Source of the DNA: Phymatolithon calcareum
Lineage: Eukaryota > Rhodophyta > Florideophyceae > Hapalidiales
Direction: 5' to 3'
Length of the DNA: 64,000 nt
Assembly (NCBI GenBank): GCA_977006965.1
Contig: OZ345353.1
Coordinates: 558,001 to 622,000 of the forward strand
The translations under genes and the position numbers were made by a program. Below are positions 51,316 through 60,093 of the stretch, one piece after another. Each line of letters begins with the position of its first letter. Position 1 is the stretch's first letter. The notes under the pieces were generated by a model. The model had not been told where the DNA came from. It did no database searches and worked only from the letters and a program-made list of their open reading frames with translations.

Positions 51316-54300
51316 TCATCCTTGCCGCGGAGGATATCCTTCCGTTCGACCGCGTATGTAGAAGTTGTTGGTGCCTTCTAAGTTTGTTTCATGTGTTATT
51401 TCAGATTTTCCGCGATTTGGTACGCAACTTCCAGGAGGACAATCATGCAACGCTGCGGCTCTCCGCATGAGTAGGCTTACCTCTACAAAATGTAGAGAGC
51501 TGCCAATTTTGTACCGTGTTTTATATCGACAACAATCTGCCTGCAATGGTGTGCAGGTAATCATGCAACACGGATGCAGCGCTGCCCAGAGTTCTTCGGC
51601 ACCGCCAGAAGCTCTTTTGCAGATGAAACAAACTAGCGACCATATGGACGGGCCTTCTGGCGTCCCCTGCAGTTCGTGTCCCGTATTGTTACGGTGAACG
51701 ACAAGCGGCTGATGGAAGGCCACGTCGTTCGGGTTATAAACAATCATTTCAACGAAGTCCCCGGATGTCAATGACAGCAGTGGTAATCCGCTCGTACCAG
51801 TGGCGCGAATAGAATTGGAAAACGCAGCTGAGGACGAGGAATCGACCAAACCTGTGCGCCGAAGTGCACCGTATACATCAGCGAGTGCGCCACAGGTCCT
51901 TTTTAGCTCTCCATCCAAAACAAATTTGCATTCTTGTCCGCTCACTGCTGTATACCTTGGCGAAATTACGGATCTACCTTCTGCAATTAGCAATGCAGGC
52001 ACGCAGCACGGTGGCCCAATTGCTTGTTTCACTTGCTCAACGTGACATTTTGAAAGCTGGGAACGCGTCTCTGGCATACATTCCCGACCTGCGAGTAGTC
52101 GATAGCATCCCATAATCGCCTTCTCATCCGCTGCGAGAGCATCGTTGACAAACATCGTTAAGCGTCCCTGCCAATCATTAAAGATAACACTGCGCATCGA
52201 CTGCAGTTGCACATCTTTGTTGTTGCTTAAACTAACAGCGCGCTTTAAAGACTGGTGTGCCTTTTCTAAGGCGAGCTCTCCAACCAGCGAAACGTGACCT
52301 ACCATTGGTAGTGTTGTGTGCACAAGCTCAAGAAGCCGGTGGATATTGGGCTTGTCGACGCTCCTTCGCGCAACTAGACTCATTTTTCGCTTTTTCTCCA
52401 GCTCTGCTCTTGCAGCTCGGGGAGTTGATGCGTCTTCTATGGCCAACATGTCCTCGTCCCCAATTGAGCATGTATCCTGTAGCTTCGCTAAATGGGCAAG
52501 TACAACTCTCTGTATGCCGGATATCCATCGCCTGCCATTGTCCTGATTGAACGATTGAACAGTGCCCAGTGAGTCTCTGCCAGAACGTGGAAATTTCCAC
52601 ATAAGTGCAATTATTCTTGCAGCGGACCCCATAAGTCGGATCGCCTCTTTGCACTGGTCGCTTGGGGTGGGGATGTTTCCTGGAGTGCTATTAATTGCTT
52701 CACAGCCCTTTATAAAGCCGTGCTCGGCCACAATGGCCAAACCGTACAGCTCTGTCATTGACATGGACAAGAGAATCTTCTTCTCTTTGTCAAACAGCCT
52801 GTTTTGCACAGGTAGATGACAATCACGAAGGAAACCCAAAATAAAGTCCTCGCACGACATTCGATGCAGGTTAGATGGCAGCAACTTGAAGGCCATGTTA
52901 ATACAGTCTTTCAAATGCCCGGTAAGCAAGTGGTCCGGAGCAACAAAGCACGACTTATATGGGTCCATGTATCCAGATAGCAGTGGGACGCCATCTTCCG
53001 TCTTGGGAATAAGGGGCCTCGCATTCATCATAGCCCGCCGCATGGCATGCAGAGGTAGATCCGCATCCTCGTTCTGTCTTAGACCAAGAAGTCTACAGGA
53101 TTCAGTCTTAGCCCCACAGTCCCGTACGCCTTGAATTTGGTAGAACCCGCGCGCAGATTCAGTCTTCATGCCATGGTGTGCTACACCAGTATATCTACTT
53201 CCGCATAGACCGGTCGATCCTCTAGAGAACTTGCAGAGATGGCAACACGCCGTGGCCGTATGCCCCAGGATGTCTAGCGACTCGTTCAATGCTGGGGTAT
53301 CTCCGAGAAACCCAACAAGGTCTAAATAGATCCTTCTACGATTTCCTGTAGAGTCAACATCCACAAAACCCTGGGTCATCCCTTTAAAAACGTCTTCTTG
53401 GATGTATTTAAACACAGAGCTACTCTTGACGCCGGGAGGACTCATCGATAGGATGCGCACGGCATTCGAAGTCGCACGCGCGTCACAAGGCAGGTTCAAA
53501 CATATCATTTATAGTCCATCGCCGGAAGCAGACTTACCCTTACTTACCTCGAAGCCATCCCAGTAAAGCAGAAACCTGTAAATGAAGTACAACTCTCCTG
53601 ACTGAAGCCTGCCCATGCTGCTCACTGCACTGTACTTTTCAGGTCCTCTGGGACCAGCATGTGCTTTAAAAAGCTTGCAACTGACAAGCTCTCTGAACAA
53701 ATTCGTGGAGTAGCTGTCCATAGCGGACGGACATCCTTCGCTATCCCCAGGCACCCAGAAAACGAGCCGCCCGCGCTCCTCACTTTCTGTCCAAGAACGA
53801 TGTACGAGGACCAACCGCGAGTCGGCATCTGTGGAGCGAGCACCAAGGCTGTCGGGCTCATACGGTTTCATTAGGGCTGCGACATCGCCCGGCTTCAATA
53901 ACGGTTTTGACCACTCTGCCCATGCTTGTTCTATTAGTTGCTTCCTGCGGCGGATAGCCTCCTTTCGTTGTCGTACTGCCTCCGCTATTGACGGAGGGAG
54001 CTTCCGTTTCTTTCTCCGTCTGCGCGGATCTTCTTCTTCGCAAAAGGATTCATCTTCGTACCCAGCCTCGACTGGAACGGCGGGTATGGTCACTGACACA
54101 GAATCAAAGGGAGACTGGTAGTCTCTAAACGAAAAGCGCTCCGCGAGCATTCGATCTCTCTGTACAGCGCCAATGGAGAATGATGGATCGATCTCCGTGG
54201 TTTCGCGTCTCGATGAATGCTGGACAGTCCAGACACTGGTAACTTCTCCGCGTAGATTTGCGTACATGGATTCAGTTACACCAACCTTAAAACTTTCGCT

Positions 54301-55344
54301 GATTCCAGAGCATAAATCGGCCGGTCCCAATATGCACAGCTCCACCACATCTCCTGCTTCCGCAAAACCATCAGAATCAACGGTAAAGCATCTTGGAGGG
54401 CCATAGAACCAATCGCGAGAAACCACTATGGGTATCGTATCGCAGCAATCAGTTGGTTTGATGGAATTTTGTGCTCCGTCAGTATCGCTGCCGGTATGTA
54501 ACGCCGTAGATGTCATGGCGTTGAACACGGACGCAGTACTCAAGTCTGCACGGGCGTATTCACTTGGAAGCACGAGACAAACGGGAACTTGAGGTGCTCC
54601 CGTCGATGAGTCGTATGACTTGGCGCGAGCGCCAGCTTTCGAAACATCTAAAGGCTCATTTCTTACCACAGAGCGGACTGTCAGCGAGTTGAACAGAGCT
54701 GACTTGACCTTAGAAGTAAGCGTCGTATAGTGGGGGAGACAACTAATTACCTTCTTTCCGAGATTTACCTCTGTGTTTTCCGCTCCTGTAATTCTCCAAG
54801 GCCTTGAAACGTCGCGATCCAGTCTATGAAAAGCATCCGCGACCATGCGCATAGCTTGGTACTGAAATTTGGTCATTTTTTGACTACCTGTAGTCAAAAT
54901 TAGACCAAATAGTACTCGCCAGTTGTTAATCTTCAAAACATCATTACGTACTGCCACAGATCCAGATCTCTGTTCCTCCCCGGGCACACATTCCAAGCCG
55001 TCAGAGTCCACTGGTTCTACATTGCCCAGTTCCTCGATCGAATTGTCGTCGCGCTCAGCATCAGTCGGTTCGTCCGCGAATCGAAATTCTTCCCCGGTAT
55101 CCTGCAAGAGGTCCTCTGTGTTCTCTGTAGCACCACAAACTTCTTCCGCCAGGTCAATTTCGTTATCCGGCCCACGATCAAATGTTTCCATGTAGCTAAA
55201 ATCTGTTCCGGTGCCAAATGTCATGGTGGACTCTCTTTCCGGCGACATAAGCCTCGCTTCTGAAAGCTGAGTAGAATCGGGGCGATTACGGCGCAAGCGG
55301 AATCGACTTCTGCGCTTGCGATGGTGCATACCAGCCTTCGGCAT
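51316..55344 (-). pseudogene. Tnp2/Plavaka-like transposase with one in-frame TAA
   Basis: ATG at 55344 (MPKAGMHHRKRRSRFRLRRN) opens 611 codons. A TAA at 53511-53509 is followed at once, in the same frame, by ATG and 730 further codons to 51316; in all about 1341 residues. The N-terminus is basic, then acidic (NEIDLAEEVCGATENTEDLL). The stop falls inside the catalytic domain, between FLLYWDGFEVSKGK and LPCDARATSNAVRILSMSPP, which are contiguous in related transposases. Downstream are DLVGFLGDTPALNESLDILG, HTATACCHLCKFSRGS and a long C-terminal region. A second, very basic block (RRRRKKRKLPPSIAEAVRQR) lies in the first half. The frame is otherwise clean, so the element was recently active or the stop is recoded. 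Confidence 0.75.
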
Positions 55345-55840
55345 CTTTAACGGCGTACACAGTCCTCACTGTCCCTTTCAATGTGCTCTTCAGGAAGCCT
55401 AGTCTTTTTTGGAGGCCAATGAAGAGCAGAGCATTCGAAACGCCACCTCGGTGCTAAACAGAAAAGACCAGCTCTTCGATGAAGCATGTACAACAGAAAA
55501 GGTAGGCAGAAATCATCATGATCCGCCCTACTCTATGAGATCAAATGCCTCCACGTGAGATGAACTGTTGATTAAAGCAAAATTGTAGATGGACTTTCAC
55601 CTAATGTAACCAGCTTTTGTCATCCAGGAAAGTACTTCGAGCAGAATGCCTTCAACTCAAAACAGAGAGCTTTCGCACTGTATCTCTGCATTTTCGAGGC
55701 TGCGCCACAAAATAAAGACAGTTTAATCAAAGATATTGGAATTTTCATGTATGAAACAATCATCCGGCTTAAAGCATCCTCCTTCGAGGTTTAACCATGA
55801 AATCAGAAATTCTTTTTGTCATGTGAGGCAGGTCACGGCC

Positions 55841-55909
55841 GAGGGATTCCGCGGGAGAACCCGGTTCTCCCGCGGAATCCCTCGCGCGCGATTTTCACAC
55901 GTGTGAAAA
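55841..55909. repeat. Long hairpin followed by perfect palindromes
   Basis: 55841-55883 has 21-bp perfect arms (GAGGGATTCCGCGGGAGAAC..) around a single central C. It is followed by CGCGCGCG (55883-55890) and by the perfect 18-bp TTTTCACACGTGTGAAAA (55892-55909). It lies between the divergent frames starting at 55344 and 56079. Confidence 0.9.
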
Positions 55910-56078
55910 AGGTACCTGACCCTTCCATTTCCGCCTCTCTCGTACTGAGTTGAAGCACTGTCGCATCTGTGCGCCGTCTTCTTGCAATGGCGCACTCACG
56001 CGCTGTCTAGCACGCTGTGCTCGCACTGCGAACAGCCTTTTAACCGCTCACGCTTTTTTACAACCGTGCTGCACCAGC

Positions 56079-57392
56079 ATGTTGCATGGCATAACCACTT
56101 CCCCCAGTTCTAACAGCGAGGGAGAGCCCCTACGTGCGGCTGCCGAGCGAGATGGAATGGAGACTGCCCCGAGCTCACAACCATGTGGTCCGCTCTCTGG
56201 TAGTGCGCAGCGCAAGGATTTCCGACCATTGCCCACGGTGCATATGATGCCTTCAACAGCTGAGTTTCCGAAGTGGACTGCTCGCGCGATTGAACCACGT
56301 CCTCCACTGCCAATCCCCCATTCCCATACACTGATGCGTATGGTTGAATCGTCATGCGCGTTACGGTGCCGCACAGATTCTGTAACACGCAGTGCTCAGC
56401 CTGCAGAAACACACCTTCTTGATATACAAGATTTGCGTCAGTCGCATGCCGCCCTCGCCAGCCAGCTAAAGAAACTCACCCAACGAATTGATACTGAGAA
56501 TGATAAGCTTTCTTTATTCCGACAGGCGCAATCCGATGCTAACGACTCAGATGCAGTCCGTCGATGTCTACTTTTCGCAAAATCTCGTGCCCTTGCGACT
56601 CTGCGTACCGGCAGCTCAGCTTTGGGACATATCCCGCCAGCACTATTCCCAGCAAACAGTGTGGTGCAAGTTGTCCTAAAGTCTCAGGCCACCGATTGTA
56701 CTCTTCGCGAGTTCTGCCTCCTCTTTAATACCATACGTAATCAGGGCTCTACTACTTGCACGTTTCTTCCGTCCGAATATGCCTTCCGATATCCAAGCGC
56801 AACAAGAACTACTCGACTGGACATACAGTTTCATTCATACAAGGCGATTTGTGATGCCCTCGGAATTGACGTGTTGGAAAGATCTTCCGCCGTTTACAAG
56901 GAACGAAGAGATCGATCCCGCGTACTGCGTGCTGTACAGGTTCTTGGTGTTGACTTTACAGCAGACGGAAAGCGAGACATCTTTCTTGGGCGAGGAGCTT
57001 CACCTGGTCAGCTGCAGTTTCCAGTGCTACATCAAGACAGGGCTGTTTGGAGAGGTACGACCTGGGAAACTGGATTCTCTATACAGATTGATAGACCGCC
57101 CTCATCAACGATCCCAATCTCTACATTACGGCCCGTCAATATCTCGGCTCATACATCAAGGAAAACTTACACGGACTCTACGCCACTTCAATTTGCAATC
57201 ACCTGGAAAAGGCTTCCGGGAGGAGCTGTATACGGCTCCAGGCCTGAGCATGTCCCCGGCTTACTGCGTACTCTATTCCCTGCAGTTATTTTGCGCACGC
57301 GCTTGCTTGCAACCAGCACTCAAGCCATCTTTCATACTCCTATTCTCAATCGCTTGCCGTCGCAGCTTATTGCTGAGGGCCTACCTGAATAA
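56079..57392 (+). CDS. Divergent transposon-associated ORF, hypothetical
   Basis: 437 residues from ATG 56079 (MLHGITTSPSSNSEGEP); the open frame starts at 55950 without an ATG. The N-terminal third is Pro/Ser-rich. A coiled-coil-like helix follows (LRQSHAALASQLKKLTQRID..KLSLFRQAQ), then a compact-looking domain (TDCTLREFCLLFNTIRNQ, YKAICDALGIDVLERS) and a basic C-terminus. No known domain. Position beside the transposase and divergent orientation suggest a DNA-binding accessory protein, as in other CACTA-like elements; that is inference. Confidence 0.45.
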   Translation: MLHGITTSPSSNSEGEPLRAAAERDGMETAPSSQPCGPLSGSAQRKDFRPLPTVHMMPSTAEFPKWTARAIEPRPPLPIPHSHTLMRMVESSCALRCRTDSVTRSAQPAETHLLDIQDLRQSHAALASQLKKLTQRIDTENDKLSLFRQAQSDANDSDAVRRCLLFAKSRALATLRTGSSALGHIPPALFPANSVVQVVLKSQATDCTLREFCLLFNTIRNQGSTTCTFLPSEYAFRYPSATRTTRLDIQFHSYKAICDALGIDVLERSSAVYKERRDRSRVLRAVQVLGVDFTADGKRDIFLGRGASPGQLQFPVLHQDRAVWRGTTWETGFSIQIDRPPSSTIPISTLRPVNISAHTSRKTYTDSTPLQFAITWKRLPGGAVYGSRPEHVPGLLRTLFPAVILRTRLLATSTQAIFHTPILNRLPSQLIAEGLPE

Positions 57393-57986
57393 AATCAACT
57401 CAATGACAACGGAATATTCTGATAATCTAATGCGACACACAAAGAACAGACTTCGTTCGCACGAGACTACTTTCAGAGCTACGAATTGATTGCTGTGCTA
57501 GAAGAACGCTAAAGGCCAGCTTCAAACATGTGGGAATCCACAGCACTCTAAGGCGCAAGCGGCTGCTTAAAGATCCTACGACCTGAGCCGAGTCGCTATT
57601 GATAAGGTATACCCATGCGGAGCCAGTTACTTGGGACAGTATTTTAGGGAATTTCCAAACCCAAACAGTGAACTCGAAATGCCATCTTCCACAGAAAATC
57701 AACATGTTCCCAAATCATGATTTTAAAATAGAAAGGGCGATCCATATCGCTCTCAACCATACATGCTCCGTGGGTTAAAGCTTGAAAAAAGACAGTAAAA
57801 ACTGCCCAATGAACGTTCCGTGCTTGAACCACCAGTAATCATGGTTCAAACCTCTAAATTGGAGTTACGTAAATATTTCGCTCCTCCAGTGTGGCGCTCG
57901 AGCAATCATATATTTCAGGTAAATTCTCATACATAACACAATATACAGTGCACTGTGCTCCTATAACCCTCACGTCCGCTCACCCT
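57393..57986. other. Spacer right of the transposon
   Basis: No supported gene. It contains the promoter of the small secreted protein gene starting at 57987. Confidence 0.4.
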
Positions 57987-58424
57987 ATGTTGCGCTTTCA
58001 GGCTCTTGCGACAGCTTTGGTTGTGCTCCTCACTGCGGCCAGCGCGCGGCGCCCGCCGGGCGCTGTGCGCGTTCTTTCTGCCGCAACACGTCTGCTGCGC
58101 TCTCAGTGCGAATCGCAATGTCCGCCTTTCGAAGGCAACTGTGTCGCTCTCTGCATGTCACCTGCTTGTCACGCAGCGCTGTACTCTGTCGAGCCGGTGC
58201 GTTTGTCCCCCTGAGCGCCAATTTTTCTCCAATGGATCCACAAACTGACCAGAAAGCAAATTTATGAAGCGGTTACTTAGCTGGAGGAAGGTGAAGTGGA
58301 TCACCCGCGAGAGAGCCAGTTTCTTGCATGTGTTCGCGAGGAGCTACAAAAAGAGCGCCGGCGAGCCGCGCTGGCTGCTCGTGATGGCGTAAAGAAGAGC
58401 GGAGATTATGTGAACGAGTTGTAG
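57987..58424 (+). CDS. Small secreted/ER Cys-rich protein (DUF4787-like)
   Basis: Two exons, 57987-58196 and 58281-58424. An 84-nt intron (GTGCGT..ACTTAG) splices in phase 0, giving 117 residues. The N-terminus MLRFQALATALVVLLTAASA is a clear signal peptide. The core C-x3-C-x6-C-x3-C-x4-C (QCESQCPPFEGNCVALCMSP) is followed across the splice site by YSVEP-LEEGEVDHPRESQFL and then a charged helix (CVREELQKERRRAALAARDG). This Cys core plus LEEGEvD arrangement recalls the small eukaryotic family I remember as DUF4787; that identification is from memory. Without the splice the first exon would end a few codons later. It is convergent with the SFT2 gene. Function unknown. Confidence 0.65.
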
Positions 58425-58612
58425 TGGTTGGCGGTCCGCGAATGGTAACGCGCGGCTACGCCCAGCCTGCAATACCGAACGCGCGCGATATCATTGTGCG
58501 GCCGTGTGGAATGTAGCTCAATGCATACCAGGCGACTGCATCAGAGAATACAAAGGATGTCAAAAATGTAGCAAAAGTACTCCACCAATGTGAGAATCAG
58601 ACGCAATCGTTC

Positions 58613-59286
58613 TCAGAGCAAATGCAATGGCACAACAAGAATGGTAGAGAACAAAATTAACGTACGCGAAGCAATCTCCGCCACAAGCCCCACAATCACT
58701 AATAACCAGCGAAAGCTTCCTCCGAAAATCGCAGTAAGCAACACAAACAGCAACAGCCCTCCCAGGCTCAAACAGTTTGCAACTGCGCGCGGGGCCCAAC
58801 AATCAGCCATGTGCTGATAATAGCTAGCACATTTCCCATGGTAAACGCGCCTGCGAATTTATGCGGTGCGATGACAATGAGCGGTATAAATGAAAAGGAC
58901 ACTATGATCATCATGACGCCGGCTCCAAACGCCATCGCAAAAAGAGAAATGCGCTGCCTCCAAGTAAGCGAGCACAACGCTGTCATTTCCTAAGACAATA
59001 TTTGATGAGCAGAAACATTACCCTCCTCGATATCATCTTCGCCAAACATTCGTCGCATCTGTGTCCCTACATCGGCGCCAACGCCACCGACCAGTGAGGA
59101 GCCCAGACCGCCGAGTCCACCAAAAACCGATTTCGCACCCGAGGAAAATGACGTCATTGCGTCCGTGGCAGCAACTGATACACCGGGCGCAGACGTCGCC
59201 GGCGCAGGTGGTGGTGCACCCTACAGGGTGCTCAGTCCCTCGAGTAAGCCCATGCCGGAACCTACCCGCGAGACGTTGCGCATCAT
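58613..59286 (-). CDS. SFT2: SFT2-family Golgi transport protein, frame-disrupted
   Basis: Proposed exons start at ATG 59286. A 45-nt intron lies at 59265-59221 (GTAGGT..CTGTAG) and a 42-nt intron at 59021-58980 (GTAATG..GACAG). The N-terminus is FGGLGGLGSSLVGGVGADVG and MRRMFGEDDIEE, then SLTWRQRISLFAMAFGAG, IVSFSFIPLIVIAPHKF and FTMGNVLAIISTWLIVGPRA. The last is diagnostic of SFT2, a tetraspanning Golgi protein for endosome-to-Golgi vesicle fusion. After GPRAQLQT the frame meets TGA, while TM3 and TM4 continue in another frame (LLLFVLLTAIFGG, FRWLLVIVGLVAEIA) to 58613. A FEPGR motif expected there sits in the third frame. I found no intron that repairs this, so it is a pseudogene, a sequence error, or an unusual splice. 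Confidence 0.65.
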
Positions 59287-59540
59287 GCAGAGCGCGTCGA
59301 GCTCGATTTTCGTCCCGCAGGCAGCCACTTCTCTGTTGCAACCGAGAACGCCCTTCCGAAAACCCAATCAACATAAACCTCATACCGCCGGTTGAAAGAA
59401 CTACCGTGACTGGAGTCTAGAATTTTACTACTGTATTGGTAATTGACACTAGAGTGCAAATGAAAGGAATAAATTACTCAGAGTTCAAACTGGAATTTCA
59501 TTAAAATGGAACCATTCACGCTGATGATCGTCATTTACAA
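59287..59540. other. SFT2 upstream spacer
   Basis: Short AT-rich spacer upstream of SFT2. It presumably contains its promoter. Nothing else is visible. Confidence 0.4.
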
Positions 59541-59705
59541 CGAGACGTGATCTTTTTTTTTATTGCAATTTTTTAAAGCCCCGCAGTCATACGAATATAC
59601 GGGCAGGGCTTCCTCAGGTGCTGCCTTCGCAAGGGCGGCTCTACTCTTATGTCTGGTATTCTATCTGAGACCCTAGCATGTGCGAGACGTGATCTGCTCT
59701 CTGAA
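59541..59705 (-). mobile_element. Short poly(A)-tailed retroinsert with target-site duplication
   Basis: A 13-bp direct repeat CGAGACGTGATCT occurs at 59541-59553 and 59693-59705. Between them lie about 139 bp with a T-run next to the left repeat, so the insert is on the minus strand with a poly(A) tail. This is the hallmark of LINE-mediated retroposition. The body (AAGCCCTGCCCGTATATTCG on the minus strand) could be the 3' end of a LINE or a SINE; I could not recognise pol III boxes. It sits about 400 bp upstream of the large intact gene. Confidence 0.75.
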
Positions 59706-60093
59706 CATACTACTGTATACGATGCGTAACTCATTCAATCTGTCCAACAACCAACAGGACACACTACCACCAGCAACTGAAAATACAACTGTAGAATGAT
59801 CTCGAGAAAATAGTTTTTGTCTGTTGAGCCTCGGCAGTAGCTTTGGCCCTAGCATACACCGAAATATGAAGTGCGACAGGGAAAAAAACGTGAAATGCAG
59901 GAGAGCTTCTACCGCGCCCCATCTGTCAACAACCCTGACGTTTCCCATCTCAGCACAAGTTAAGCATCCAGATCTTCTTCTACTGCCGCTGCTTTGCGGC
60001 AGGCGCTTCAACCAAAACCGCTTTGTCGATTCATCGATCGCAAATTTCTGAACCTTCCCCATCCAATTTCTCACATGTCCGATCCTCTACACA
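59706..60093 (+). promoter_or_regulatory. Conserved 5' region of the large Sel1-family gene
   Basis: Homologous to the region before the pseudogene copy at 40077. It should contain the promoter and leader. Conserved words include GTTAAGCA(T/C)CCA, GGCGCTTCAACCAAAACCGC and CATCGATCGCAAATTTCTGA. Conservation may reflect shared descent only. Confidence 0.45.

Larger units (their letters stand above)
48827..57392. mobile_element. CACTA/Plavaka-like (CMC superfamily) DNA transposon
   Basis: The group comprises a large Tnp2-like transposase frame (55344-51316, minus), a second minus frame (50929-48827) and a divergent plus frame (56079-57392). The transposase has the YWDGF catalytic-site context and the DTPALNES..GHTATACCHLC region characteristic of Tnp2/KDZ-type transposases. 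Grouping of the three frames into one element is inference from proximity and the absence of host genes between them. Both minus frames are broken by a stop codon. Termini were not identified. Confidence 0.6.

Noticed and set aside
56779-57489. 236-codon plus-strand ORF overlapping 56079-57392
   Set aside because: It overlaps a longer frame with better protein composition, and nothing in it is recognisable.
48600-57500. CACTA terminal inverted repeats for the large transposon
   Set aside because: CACTA and TAGTG words occur but no convincing matched pair of ends was found by eye.
57830-57870. GGTTCAAACC resembling a tRNA B box
   Set aside because: No matching A box, acceptor stem or cloverleaf can be drawn around it.
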